From positions 1-64,000 of the forward strand of contig JAWKTK010000025.1 in assembly GCA_041399205.1 (NCBI GenBank): DNA of 64,000 bases, given 5' to 3'. The position numbers and the translations under genes are program-made. A model generated the notes under the pieces. That model was not told the origin of the DNA and did no database searches. It saw nothing but the letters and a program-made list of their open reading frames with translations. Position 1 is the first letter of the stretch. Every line of letters starts with the position of its first letter. Positions 31,984-41,072 of the stretch are shown here, piece by piece. Source of the DNA: JAGQOZ01 sp041399205. Its GTDB lineage: Bacteria > Planctomycetota > Planctomycetia > Pirellulales > Pirellulaceae.

Positions 31984-32943
31984 TTATTCGTTCTCTTCGG
32001 CCGAAGTATCGTTGTCGGGATCGGATGGCGAGGCCCCGGCTTTGGTGCGCGATTCGTACAAATCAATGAGTGCTCGCGATTCATCCATTTCCATGTCGAT
32101 CTCGCTGATACGCCCCGCGAGACGACTTTGTTTTTCAAACAACAATTCTTGTTCGCGCTCCAACTGTCGGATTTCTTGTTCTTGACTGGCGGCACTTGCC
32201 AGTTCTTCTAGGAAGGACTGCAATACCTTTTGGCGAGCAGCAATGGTCTTTTCTTTAACGGACATCATCAGGACTTTTTCTTGCAGTTGGTGCGTGGTAC
32301 CCTTCTCTGTTTTCGCCATGATGCTTTTGAGCTTTAGTTCCAGTTGTTTGATCAATGGATCGACTTTGGTAATCTGGAGTTCCAATACGGTAAGCTCCTC
32401 TTCAGGAGACTTGCCGGCGTTGACTTCGAGGGCCTTTTTTCGGCTTTTTCTTAAGCAATGATCGTTCGTGAAGTGCTGCCTCGAGTTGCAGTTTCATCTC
32501 TTGTGCGACCATCTCCAGTTCAGCCATTTCTTCCGTGGCACCAATCTTAGCTGCCTCCTGCAATTCTTCCTTGGATTGAAGCGAAGCGGCTTCCAATTGA
32601 AGTTCCAGCAATTGTTCAGCACAGCGGCCGGCCAGTTGTGAACGAACTTCGGGGCTTACGAATTGCCACGGGCCTGAAATGCGGTCACGTAGTGCGGACT
32701 GCTTTTCATTGAGATGCGAAAAAAAAACTTCTAATTCGCTCAGCTTCCGATGAAGCCTTTCTCGAGTTGCCTCGAGCTGGTCCACTTGCCAAGTCAACTG
32801 AGCGATCGCCGCCTTTTGCCCTTTCGCATCGAAGAATTCGATCGGATAAGAACGAATCTGCTCCAGGGAATCTGGTTGGCTGAACGCAGGTGAACTTTTG
32901 CTGCTACCAACAGTAGAACGGCCAGTAAAGGTTGTTTCCACAT
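31984..32943 (-). CDS. Secreted coiled-coil protein (two frameshifts)
   Basis: A protein of about 315 residues, third in the sigma/anti-sigma operon, 14 bases after the anti-sigma-like gene. The ATG at 32943 opens with a signal peptide, MWKQPLLAVLLLVAAK. After a shift near 32885 it continues as SSPAFSQPDSLEQIRSY and long heptad-rich segments (AIAQLTWQVDQLEATRERLH, ELQLEAASLQSKEELQEAAK). A second shift in an A6 run near 32436 leads to VLELQITKVDPLIKQLELKL and LEREQELLFEKQSRLAGRIS, ending SDPDNDTSAEENE. It is probably a periplasmic coiled-coil protein controlled by, or sensed by, the sigma system. The family is unknown. Confidence 0.7.
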
Positions 32944-32957
32944 TATAAGGTTGCCTT

Positions 32958-33452
32958 TCAGTATCCAAAATCAATAGGAATGGTGATTGCCAAGTCTTTA
33001 CTTTTTTCCAGTTTGCGTTGCATGGCCTGCTCCGAAACTGCAGATTCAAATTGCTCTTGCTGCCATTCCAGTTGCGCCCGAGTCAACTGTTCATAGTCTG
33101 CCACTAACGATTCCAACACGGCAACTCGATCTTGCAATCGTTCCATTTGCTGTTGCAACTCTTGCTGTTCGGTGGCAGCCCGGGCGTGGGAGGATGGTGG
33201 GGCGTGAATTGCTGCTGGTGGCGATTGCGTAGCGAACCGATTCGTGGAAGGAGATCGTAGGTTCCAAGCGGTTATGGCCAGCGTCAAGACGATTGCGGTG
33301 GCGAAGCTGGTTTGCACGAATTTCTTTCGCTGCCGTCTTGTTCGGCGACGTTGAACAACCGCTTGGGATAGTTTATTTGCGTCGAACGGCGAGAGTTGGA
33401 ATTGCGAATCAGCTTGTTGCAATTCTTGCTTCCATTCAGATTCGTTACGCAT
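32958..33452 (-). CDS. Single-pass membrane protein, probable anti-sigma factor
   Basis: A 164-residue protein directly after the ECF sigma gene, overlapping it by 8 bases. The N-terminus (about 1-45) is cytoplasmic and ends in the basic RRRTRRQRKKF. One membrane helix follows (FVQTSFATAIVLTLAITAW). The outside part is Pro/Ala/Ser-rich and then a coiled coil (QELQQQMERLQDRVAVLESL). Position, size and topology fit a planctomycete anti-sigma factor, although no HxxxCxxC zinc motif is present. The call rests mainly on context. Confidence 0.7.
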   Translation of the reverse strand: MRNESEWKQELQQADSQFQLSPFDANKLSQAVVQRRRTRRQRKKFVQTSFATAIVLTLAITAWNLRSPSTNRFATQSPPAAIHAPPSSHARAATEQQELQQQMERLQDRVAVLESLVADYEQLTRAQLEWQQEQFESAVSEQAMQRKLEKSKDLAITIPIDFGY

Positions 33453-34035
33453 AGTCTTGGTCCTGAGTCATGATTTGCTTGAGTCGCTGGCGAGCTCGAT
33501 GGAGTCGGACGTGGACGGTTTCTACTTTCAGGTTTAATAGGCGACCGATCTCGTCGCCTGTTCGTTCTTCCAGATAGAACAGTACCAATAAAGCGCGGTC
33601 TTGGTGGTGGAGTTGAGCCAGGTTATGGCGAGTCCATTCGGCGGTTTCCATTTGGTGCAGTTGTTGGTTTTCGCTTGCTTCGTTGGTGTTGTGCCAGAGC
33701 CATGTTTTCATGCGGCGCAATAGGTCCTGCGATCGAAAATGATTTCGACACTGATTCACGGCAATCTGACGTAGCCAGCCTTCCAACGAACCGGTGCCAC
33801 GAAACTCGGACGCGCGATCCCACGCCTTCACCAACACTTCTTGTAAAAGGTCGTCGCTGGCATCATCCCACGCGGTTAAACGTCCAATCAAACGTTGCAG
33901 CATCGGTCCGAATTGCGCAATGAGTGACTGCATTGCCAGGTTGTCACCGGCAGCCAGTCGCTGCATGAGTTGGCATTCGTCAGTAATTGGCTGCAAATCC
34001 AATGCGGACGCTTTCCACGAAATTTCCATGCTCAC
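33445..34035 (-). CDS. ECF-type RNA polymerase sigma factor
   Basis: An intact 196-residue sigma factor. Region 2 has DLLQEVLVKAWDRASEFRG and GSLEGWLRQIAVNQCRNHFR, typical of ECF proteins. Region 4 has LLVLFYLEERTGDEIGRLLN and LKVETVHVRLHRARQRLKQI, the -35 binding helix-turn-helix. The next gene overlaps it by 8 bases and is the probable anti-sigma factor; a secreted coiled-coil protein completes the operon. This arrangement suggests a cell-envelope stress response. Confidence 0.93.
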   Translation of the reverse strand: MSMEISWKASALDLQPITDECQLMQRLAAGDNLAMQSLIAQFGPMLQRLIGRLTAWDDASDDLLQEVLVKAWDRASEFRGTGSLEGWLRQIAVNQCRNHFRSQDLLRRMKTWLWHNTNEASENQQLHQMETAEWTRHNLAQLHHQDRALLVLFYLEERTGDEIGRLLNLKVETVHVRLHRARQRLKQIMTQDQDYA

Positions 34036-34205
34036 CGAGTTTCATCTGCGAATGTTCGCGGACGCCAAAATGGCTGCTGTTTTCGGCGTCATTTATAGTG
34101 AAGACACCTCTGCGACGCCTCACCTTACCGACTGACGCAGAAAACTTCCAGAATTTTTCAAGAGAAGTCGAAGCCAACATAGGCTTGGCGCACGAGTCAA
34201 CAGCG

Positions 34206-34237
34206 CACAAAAAAAGCCTTGTGAAATCACAAGGCTT
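34206..34237 (-). terminator. Rho-independent terminator
   Basis: A 10-bp perfect stem (aagccttgtg with cacaaggctt, 34214-34237), 4-base loop. On the leftward strand it runs into a T-tract (the a-run at 34209-34215). It ends the gene whose stop is at 34268. Confidence 0.9.
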
Positions 34238-34267
34238 GACGGTCGAATCGCGAAGTACGAAGAACGT

Positions 34268-35032
34268 TTACTTGCCCAGCCCTTCCTTCCGCAGATCTTG
34301 TTCGATCGAGCGTTGTGTGGCTTCCATTTCATTGCCCAAAGTTTCCCATTTTTTGGCCTGCTGTTCAAGCTCTTGAGTCATTCGCTTGAGATCTTCCAGC
34401 GATGCTTCCGCTCGTTGCTGTTGTGCCTCCACGGCTTCGTAATCGAGTTCGCCGGTGGTGGCCGAAGGTGGCGGTGTGAAGCTCTGCTGGACGTTTTGCA
34501 CATTCTGAACCGCCGTGCCAACTCGGCCGGTAGACGCCTTCAGCAGCGCGCCAAATGTGCTTTTTAGGACCGATGGACTTTCATCGGACGCTGATTCAGA
34601 AGATTCGCTGGACGGGGCTTTTACAAAGCTGGTTGTTGACGGCGTTTGCGGTTGATACCACGGTGGTTCTTCGTATTGTTGTTCGGCTAAAAATTGGCGC
34701 TTTTTATACGCGTTCTTTTTGGCTTGTTCAGCGGCCTGCGTGAATTCCGCGGGAACTGGCGGCGCGGATCCATTGCTAGATTCGGCAGCAAGACGACCTT
34801 GTCGAAACCAATCCGCCAATCGCTCGCGTTGCTGGTCTCCTTTGACCCCGCCGACAGCGTGCAAAACGATATCGCCTGCTTCTCGCCATTGATCGTATTG
34901 GTCTCGCTGAGTGCGAAAGGCATCGTAGACGGCAATGCGATATTCGCGTGCCAATGTTGGGATATCACTTTTCGTGTCTTCGCTGGTTGTGGGCTGAGTC
35001 AACACGATGCCCATTAGGATTGTTCGAATCAT
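34268..35032 (-). CDS. Hypothetical protein with a C-terminal coiled coil
   Basis: A 254-residue protein of unknown function. The N-terminus has a weak hydrophobic stretch (MIRTILMGIVLTQ), possibly a short signal or an over-extended start. Residues 25-75 are helical and charged (REYRIAVYDAFRTQRDQYDQ). The middle is Ser/Pro-rich, and the last 60 residues form a strong coiled coil (AEASLEDLKRMTQELEQQAK). It has its own terminator. I do not recognise a family. Confidence 0.75.
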   Translation of the reverse strand: MIRTILMGIVLTQPTTSEDTKSDIPTLAREYRIAVYDAFRTQRDQYDQWREAGDIVLHAVGGVKGDQQRERLADWFRQGRLAAESSNGSAPPVPAEFTQAAEQAKKNAYKKRQFLAEQQYEEPPWYQPQTPSTTSFVKAPSSESSESASDESPSVLKSTFGALLKASTGRVGTAVQNVQNVQQSFTPPPSATTGELDYEAVEAQQQRAEASLEDLKRMTQELEQQAKKWETLGNEMEATQRSIEQDLRKEGLGK

Positions 35033-35200
35033 AGAACCAATGCTCGCTGTAGAAATAGGAATGTCGGCGAACGCATCGCCACTAACACAACAAGCAAATC
35101 TAGGTTCGCACCAGCCAAAGTCAATTTCCTGTTTCCGGCAAAGATGCCAATCTGCATCATTTCGGAAAGCACGTTGTCAATTCGCAACCAATCTTTAGGG

Positions 35201-35470
35201 CTAATTGGCTTGCCCCCTGGTTTGCGGCCGCAAATGGCGTTGCAGGACGACGGGAATGGAGACATTTGACAGCTGAGAATCGACGCGGAGACAGTGGATC
35301 AACTGGTCGCATTGGTCCACCGCATTCAGTGCTAGGTCAATGTAGATCCATTTCGAACCGTTGAATTCGCAGCTGCCACCACCGCTACCACCAAACCATT
35401 CGTAGCGAATTCCATAGCCCAACGTCTTGGCAAACGCCAACGCTTCCCGCATGAGCTCGTTCGAATACAT
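35201..35470 (-). CDS. Small conserved hypothetical protein
   Basis: An 89-residue soluble protein starting at the ATG at 35470, with AAAGG about 6 bases upstream. The core is LGYGIRYEWFGGSGGGSCEF then WIYIDLALNAVDQCDQLIHC. The Gly-rich loop plus acidic IDLALN pattern looks like a conserved planctomycete family, but no function is known to me. It is divergent from the histidine kinase gene across 180 bases. Confidence 0.65.
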   Translation of the reverse strand: MYSNELMREALAFAKTLGYGIRYEWFGGSGGGSCEFNGSKWIYIDLALNAVDQCDQLIHCLRVDSQLSNVSIPVVLQRHLRPQTRGQAN

Positions 35471-35650
35471 CCTATACCTTTCAGTCGTTCATGTTTATCA
35501 CGCTGGCTAAAAAGCGGCGGGATTGTAACTTGAAGTCGTCCAGTTGCCCAGCGAGATTCGTCGATAGAAACAGTACGATCGTCTACCACATGAATGATGT
35601 GACGTGACTTTACTGATAGCAATTCATGCCGGCGAAATCGCTGGTGGTTT

Positions 35651-36487
35651 TTGAACGATGGAACTATGCCTGCTACTCAGCCAGAACAGCCGACCTACCA
35701 AGAGCTCCTGCAACAGAATCAATTGCTCAAGGATGAACTGATTCATGCGCAACGACTGACTTCCATGGGCGAGTTGGTGGGCACCACCACGCACGAATTC
35801 AACAACGTTCTGATGTCCATCATCAACTACGCCAAGCTAGGGTTGCGCAACAAAGACGAAGCCGCCAGAGACAGAGCGTTCGACAAAATCTTATCCGCCG
35901 GCCAACGAGCGGCCACGATTACCAATACCGTTTTAGCCATGGCCCGAAATCGGTCCACTGGTATTGGCTCAACCGATATTGCTCCGATTATTGAAGAAAC
36001 GCTGGTGTTGCTGGAACGAGAAATGCAGAAGTTCCGCATCGACGTGCAGACGGAAATAGAGCCGGACACGGGACTGGCTCAAGCAAACGGCAATCAAGTC
36101 CAGCAAGTGTTGTTGAATCTGTTAGTGAACGCTCGGCAAGCGATTGGTGCTGATGGCGGAACCATTCGAATTCGCTTGACGGCCAATCACAGCACCAATA
36201 CGGTCGATTTGTCCGTGCAAGATTCCGGGCCGGGGATTCCGCAGGACCAACTGCAGAAAGTCTTTGAACCCTACTTCACTACCAAGCAAGGTCCGGACGA
36301 AACAGGAAAAGGTGGCACGGGCTTGGGATTGTCCGCGTGTCGTCATATTATCGAAGCGCATCGAGGTCGAATTCGAGTCGAAAGCAAACTCGGCAAGGGA
36401 ACCACGTTTACCATTCGCCTGCCTCAAGCGTCATCGGCGGACGAGTCCGAATCGTTCGAATCAGATCGCATCGCGGCAGCCAAATAA
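35651..36487 (+). CDS. Soluble sensor histidine kinase (orphan)
   Basis: A 278-residue cytoplasmic histidine kinase lacking membrane segments. A short helical N-terminus (QELLQQNQLLKDELIHAQRL) leads to the H-box GTTTHEFNNVL, with phospho-accepting His48 counted from the TTG start. The ATPase domain has the N-box VLLNLLVNARQAI, G1 DSGPGIP, the F-box FEPYFTTK, and G2 GTGLGLSACRHIIEAH. The start is either the TTG at 35651 or the ATG at 35666. No response regulator is adjacent. The family (HisKA, NtrB-like) often phosphorylates sigma-54-type regulators; the partner here is unknown. Confidence 0.92.
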   Translation: MNDGTMPATQPEQPTYQELLQQNQLLKDELIHAQRLTSMGELVGTTTHEFNNVLMSIINYAKLGLRNKDEAARDRAFDKILSAGQRAATITNTVLAMARNRSTGIGSTDIAPIIEETLVLLEREMQKFRIDVQTEIEPDTGLAQANGNQVQQVLLNLLVNARQAIGADGGTIRIRLTANHSTNTVDLSVQDSGPGIPQDQLQKVFEPYFTTKQGPDETGKGGTGLGLSACRHIIEAHRGRIRVESKLGKGTTFTIRLPQASSADESESFESDRIAAAK

Positions 36488-36542
36488 ATGCGTCTCCTAC
36501 GCTCCTCTGGCTAATACACGCGGCGGCGGTGAACCAATTTTC

Positions 36543-37399
36543 TTACCGAGTCCAGTAGTCGGTCGTTTGGCCGTCGGGTGTGGTAATTTCTACGTGAACA
36601 ATTCGGCTGTTGGGTGAGCTGCTAGGTTCGTGTCCCCACGCTTGAAAGCTCCGGCGAAGTGCGGATTTTTCATCCAACACCGTGGCCCACATTGGCTTGG
36701 CAAACCGGACGGTTTCTTCCACCACGTTTTGATATTCCGCTTCGCCGGCGAAGGCTACGCGAACGCCGCCACCAGCATCAACATCGGGTTGGAAACAAAA
36801 CCGACCACAAACAAGATGGCTGCCACAAATTTACCAATACGAGCTGCCCAGCGAGTGGCCACTTCGTAGTCATTTGACGTGGCCAGTAACGCTCGTAAAA
36901 CTCGACCTCCATCCATGGGAAACGATGGCAACAGGTTAAACATGACCAAACCGACATTCACCATCAATAGATGATCTAGCCAACTAAATGAAAGTGATGC
37001 CACGCTGGGATCTAAAAGCTGAAATAGGGTAAAGTTCTGCGTGATCAGCATCAGGGCCAACGCAATGACCACATTGACTGCCGGTCCTGCAATGGCAATC
37101 ACGAATTCTTGCCAAGGGTTTCGAGGAATCCGGTCCAATTGCGCCACGCCGCCGATGGGCAGCAACGTGATTCCATGCGTTGGAATCCCAAAATATCTGG
37201 CGGCAAAGGCGTGGCCATATTCATGCAGCAAGACGCAACCGAAAACTGCTAAGACGATGGACGTCTGATACAGCACGGTTACCGTTGCCGCACCAGCCAA
37301 AATGCCGGACAAGCTAATCCAGCCAATCAGCAACAAGAAGGTCCAATGGACGGAAACGTCAATGCCCCACAGTCTGGTTACTTTCCATGAACCTGCCAT
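36543..37399 (-). CDS. Site-2 protease family (M50) membrane metalloprotease (single frameshift)
   Basis: A protein of about 285 residues. The main frame (37399-36755) has the zinc site HEYGHAFAARYFGIP (HExxH) in an early helix and the second site NLLPSFPMDGGRVLRAL. IAIAGPAVNVVIALALML lies between, and WGIDVSVHWTFLLL is the typical N-terminus. A one-base shift near 36750 carries the C-terminus on as FAGEAEYQNVVEETVRFAKP to the stop at 36543. Members cleave membrane-embedded substrates such as anti-sigma factors. The ECF/anti-sigma operon about 2.6 kb away is a possible but unproven target. Confidence 0.88.
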
Positions 37400-37745
37400 C
37401 TTGATTATTCCTTTCGAGTCCGATTCGACTCTACTGATATTCGCCTGCCAAAAAAATCGCGATTACGGTCAATACGATGTTCGCTAGCAAAGAGTTCTTG
37501 CTATCGATACATTCGCCCGACTTTTGTAACTATTGCCCACGGTTTTCACGCGACAGCAAAATGCGGTGCGAGATTGATGGTGGCGGCATTCCGAATTCGA
37601 AACAACCGGTTTTCTTCCAACCAATGGCTCGTACGGTAATTACAATAATGACAGTTATGTGCCTCGGTTGAGCTATGATGTCTGACGCTTGTGGCGTTGG
37701 CGGCTCAGGACAATGGGGTAGCGGGATGGTAATGAGAAACCCGAA
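37400..37745. other. Divergent intergenic region
   Basis: 346 bases between the protease and TerB genes, presumably holding both promoters. I see no RNA gene, strong hairpin or repeat. Long open frames crossing it on the leftward strand are non-coding shadows of the TerB gene. Confidence 0.35.
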
Positions 37746-38090
37746 ATGAGTGAACGAGAAAAATTTAAAAACATTTTGATCATGGCCGCTGCTGATGGGC
37801 GCATGAACGAAGCGGAACTGCGTTTGTTGTCGGATCGAGCGACCGAATGGGGGATTACGGACGAAGAGTTCGAAGAGATGCTGCATCAAGCCATCGAAGG
37901 ACGCGCTTCGATCACGATTCCTACCGATCAAAACGACCGCGACGAATTCTTGAAAGACATGATTCGCATGATGGCCGCCGATGGACACACCAGCGACGGC
38001 GAAAAGAAGCTGATTGCTGTTTGTTCGGCCGTTCTGGGGATCACGGGCGAACACTTGAATCGCATCATTGACGAAGTGCTGGAAGAGTAG
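37746..38090 (+). CDS. TerB-like (tellurite resistance domain) protein
   Basis: A 114-residue all-helical protein resembling TerB/DjlA-N domains. The repeated acidic pattern is visible twice: IMAAADGRMNEAELRLLSDR and IRMMAADGHTSDGEKKLI, each an ADG.....E turn that can bind metal, and the C-terminus GITGEHLNRIIDEVL is typical. Such domains occur in stress-response and membrane-associated complexes; no other ter genes are here, so no tellurite role should be assumed. Confidence 0.85.
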   Translation: MSEREKFKNILIMAAADGRMNEAELRLLSDRATEWGITDEEFEEMLHQAIEGRASITIPTDQNDRDEFLKDMIRMMAADGHTSDGEKKLIAVCSAVLGITGEHLNRIIDEVLEE

Positions 38091-38280
38091 AAACCACGAA
38101 GCAGGCGGTTTTGTTCGGCAACGAAACAACGTGGTAAAGGGTTATTCACGAATCGGTGCCGACAAAATAGCGGAAAAGCTCAGGGAACTTTGGGTGAAAC
38201 TTCGAGTCGCTGGAATCATTCGTTGATTGGAAAACGCTAGATTCGTGTAAGACAGACCGTTACCGCCACAAGGGATTTGC

Positions 38281-38826
38281 ATGATGCCACGCCGCTTCAA
38301 GCCACTTCGATTCGACTCGCTGGAACAACGCCAGATGATGGCCGGTGATTCGTGCCATGTGCTGGGTGATTCCAATCGAGACGGCATGTTTGATTCGTCT
38401 GATTTGGTTCAAGTTTTTCAAGCCGGCAAATTTGAAACTAATCAAGCGGCCGAGTTTAAAGAAGGCGATTGGAACGCCGACGGAGTCTTTGATACCAGTG
38501 ACTTGGTGGCGGCGTTCCAAGACAACCGATTCGAACTGCCCTTTACCGCTTGCCAGTTGGGTAAAGTTATTTACGAAGGTCCATCTGCCCATCCGTTTGA
38601 CAACAATCATCTGTCCTTAGAAGAGGATGGCACGGGCACCGTCATTCCCGGTTCGGACATTGCGTTCTTTGTGGAAAGCCATGTCGTGAATCGCCAAGAC
38701 GACGGTTCCTTCGCACTGACTCTGAATGTTCATACCGGCGATCAATTTGTCTATACCATGCCCACGCTATACGCTGACACCATTTTTGATCCGTGGGGAA
38801 CACCGCTGCAACGCCGACCGAACTGA
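38281..38826 (+). CDS. Small secreted dockerin-like protein
   Basis: A 181-residue protein whose N-terminus (FDSLEQRQMMAGD) is a LEPR-XLL-like signal. It is followed directly by the two-part Asp module GDSNRDGMFDSSDLVQVFQ and GDWNADGVFDTSDLVAAFQ, the same module that ends the two giant surface proteins at 1171 and 19440. The rest (residues about 95-181) contains GTVIPGSDIAFFVESHVV and is unrecognised. AAGGGA lies 7 bases before the ATG. This suggests a free-standing carrier of the module. Confidence 0.8.
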   Translation: MMPRRFKPLRFDSLEQRQMMAGDSCHVLGDSNRDGMFDSSDLVQVFQAGKFETNQAAEFKEGDWNADGVFDTSDLVAAFQDNRFELPFTACQLGKVIYEGPSAHPFDNNHLSLEEDGTGTVIPGSDIAFFVESHVVNRQDDGSFALTLNVHTGDQFVYTMPTLYADTIFDPWGTPLQRRPN

Positions 38827-38915
38827 TCCGCGTCAAAATCGAAAGCAGGTTGGCAACAGCTTTCTTTTTCCTGTTTTGTCCGAAAGGAACTCGCAGGAAA
38901 AGTCGCAAAGTAATG

Positions 38916-40004
38916 TCACACGGTCCACGTCACATGGGCGGTTTGAGCGAGTTCTTGAAGTTCATCCAGCAGTCGCCGGTCTATGGGGATGCCCAGGTCG
39001 ATTCGCTCGTGCCAAGCTAAATGTTCTGGGTAACCGGGATAGTGAACTGGTTGATCTGGATCAATGCGAAGCGAATTTTGGATCGAATCGACGAACGCAT
39101 CCATCGCTTGTGTGAACCGATCGAACGGCATGAACGAATCAATCTTGATGGCCGCAAAGAAGTGTCCCATCGTTGCTTGGTGGTAAGACGTTTCGGCCGA
39201 ATTGGCATTCGCTGCGTCCAAATCCCAACCTTGTGACAAAACGCCCGACAAAATACTGACCATCATCGACAAGCCAACGCCTTTGTATCCACCGGTCGCG
39301 GTTTCGCCACCTAACGGATAAAAAATTCGCCCCTGCGAACCATCGTTGGTCATTCTGCCTTGCGCATCTTTGGCCCAACCGTCAGGAATCGGGATTTGGG
39401 CCTGGCCATACATTTCCGCTCGATTCACCGGACAAACCGACGTCGACATATCCAGCAAGAATGTGGGACGTTTGTCACAAGGCGCGGCAAAGCTGAGCGG
39501 GTTGGTGGAAAACATGGCCATGCGGCCGTTGATCGGAGCCACACCGATCGGATGGCCTTTACCAAAAAAATGGCCCGTCATGCAGATGCCCAGCATGCCG
39601 TGCCGCACCGCCAAGTTGGCAAAATAACCCACCGGTCCCAAGTGGTGCAGGTTTCGCACGTTGACAATACCAACACCTTGGTCCGCCGCTTTACAGATGG
39701 CCAAGTCCATGGCGTCATGCGCCAGCGCGATGCCCATACCTCCTTGGCCGTTGCAGCGAGCGGCCGTGGGAGAATCTTGTTCGGTGACTAGCTTCGCTGC
39801 GACATTGATCTGACCATCATTGATGCGATCCCAATAATACGGTTTCAGATTTCGCACGCCATGCGTATCAACACCTCGCAGGCTGGCCCACAGCAAAACG
39901 TCGGCGGCTCGTTCAGCCGCCACTTCACCGTATCCGGCAGCCGCGAAGATGCGTTCGCAGAAGGTTCGAAGACGAGTTGCCGGAATGCGCAGCGCGTCCG
40001 ACAT
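38916..40004 (-). CDS. Ldh-family (malate/lactate-type) NAD(P)-dependent dehydrogenase
   Basis: A 362-residue enzyme of the type-2 malate/L-lactate dehydrogenase family, which uses NAD(P) through a fold unlike Rossmann enzymes. The conserved DTHGVRNL holds the catalytic His, and NGQGGMGIALAHDAMDLAI, TGHFFGKGHPIGVAPINGR and GGYKGVGLSMMVSILSGVL are family landmarks. It is last in a three-gene leftward set with a sugar isomerase/epimerase and an MDR dehydrogenase (29-base gap), so the substrate is probably a sugar acid or keto-acid. Confidence 0.93.
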   Translation of the reverse strand: MSDALRIPATRLRTFCERIFAAAGYGEVAAERAADVLLWASLRGVDTHGVRNLKPYYWDRINDGQINVAAKLVTEQDSPTAARCNGQGGMGIALAHDAMDLAICKAADQGVGIVNVRNLHHLGPVGYFANLAVRHGMLGICMTGHFFGKGHPIGVAPINGRMAMFSTNPLSFAAPCDKRPTFLLDMSTSVCPVNRAEMYGQAQIPIPDGWAKDAQGRMTNDGSQGRIFYPLGGETATGGYKGVGLSMMVSILSGVLSQGWDLDAANANSAETSYHQATMGHFFAAIKIDSFMPFDRFTQAMDAFVDSIQNSLRIDPDQPVHYPGYPEHLAWHERIDLGIPIDRRLLDELQELAQTAHVTWTV

Positions 40005-40033
40005 GGCAATGTTCCTGCTTCAAGATGACAAGT

Positions 40034-41011
40034 CTATTCGGGCATTTCGATCACAATCTTGACGGCACCGTCGCGGTCTTTGTGCAATTTGTACGCTTGG
40101 TTGACTTCCGCAAATGTTAATCGATGCGTGATGATGCGACTGACGTCGATTTCGCCTCGAGCAATCACGTCCAACGCCAATTTGGTAGAAGTCTGATTTG
40201 GTTCGACTGCTGCGCCGACGATTGTGGTCGCTCGACAACATTTGTGAAACAGCCCGTCGTAATTGAATTCGAACCGTTGAGCTCGAGGATATCCGAAGTA
40301 CAAAATGTCGCCGAATTTTCGTACCAAATCGACGGCCAAATTGATCGAATCCACTTCGCCTGCTGCTTCAACTACCAAATCAGCCATTTGGCCATCGGTC
40401 TGTTCCGCGACAAACGCGATTGGATCGTGTTTGCTATTGTTGCACGTGGCCGTGGCGCCAAAATATTCTGCATGGGCCAGACGAAAATCCTCCAAGTCCA
40501 ACGCCAGAACTTGGCGAGCACCCATGCGGCGCAGTTGAAAGTTGAACCACAAGCCAGCCGAACCCTGCCCAATCACGACAACGTTCTTGCCAATGACGCT
40601 AGGCAGTCGCTGGCAGGCGTAAATCACGGTGCCATATTGCTGAGCTTGCAATAGCTGTTCCATCGGCAAACCGTCCGGCAGCGCAATCACGTGTTGCCGT
40701 TCGGCCAGAAAGAATTCCGACATGGCAAGATGTCCCGGTGCCAGCGCTAACACTCGGTCACCAACCTTGAATTCCGATTCTTGATGGGGTACGGCAACCA
40801 CATAGCCCACCATTTCATGGCCGGTTGTGCCGGGCGGAAACGGATAGGAGGATTCAGGTGCGAAGTGCAACATTTGGACGTCGCTTCCGCACAGCGATAG
40901 GCGATGGCATTTGACCAGCACGTGACCGGGACGCACCTCGGGAACAGGCACATTCACAAATTCCGCTCGTCCCCGAGCCACCACTTGAACCGCTTTCATT
41001 TGTTGCGCCAC
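40034..41011 (-). CDS. MDR-family zinc-binding dehydrogenase
   Basis: A 325-residue MDR enzyme. Catalytic zinc residues are visible in SLCGSDVQMLH and GHEMVGYVV, and the nucleotide site is VVVIGQGSAGLWFNF with an acidic strand-2 end (ALDLEDF). The four-Cys structural zinc lobe is absent, replaced by LALAPGHLAMSEFFLAERQH, as in some sugar dehydrogenases. It is the middle gene of the isomerase-MDR-Ldh cassette. It probably oxidises a secondary alcohol on a sugar. Confidence 0.9.
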   Translation of the reverse strand: MAQQMKAVQVVARGRAEFVNVPVPEVRPGHVLVKCHRLSLCGSDVQMLHFAPESSYPFPPGTTGHEMVGYVVAVPHQESEFKVGDRVLALAPGHLAMSEFFLAERQHVIALPDGLPMEQLLQAQQYGTVIYACQRLPSVIGKNVVVIGQGSAGLWFNFQLRRMGARQVLALDLEDFRLAHAEYFGATATCNNSKHDPIAFVAEQTDGQMADLVVEAAGEVDSINLAVDLVRKFGDILYFGYPRAQRFEFNYDGLFHKCCRATTIVGAAVEPNQTSTKLALDVIARGEIDVSRIITHRLTFAEVNQAYKLHKDRDGAVKIVIEMPE

Positions 41012-41072
41012 AAAGCACCTCGCTGCCAGAGGGAAACATTCGAAACTAAGTCTGGTTCGATTCGCTCGAACC

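Noticed and set aside
35029..35265. 78-codon leftward open frame downstream of the 89-residue hypothetical
   Set aside because: It overlaps the conserved gene in another frame; the 89-residue protein already ends plausibly at 35201.
37746..38090. Tellurite resistance locus
   Set aside because: Only a lone TerB-like domain is present; no other ter genes are nearby, so the resistance role is not supported.
37530..38129. Leftward 199-codon open frame opposite TerB
   Set aside because: It is antisense to a recognisable TerB gene, and its translation shows no family motif or start signal.
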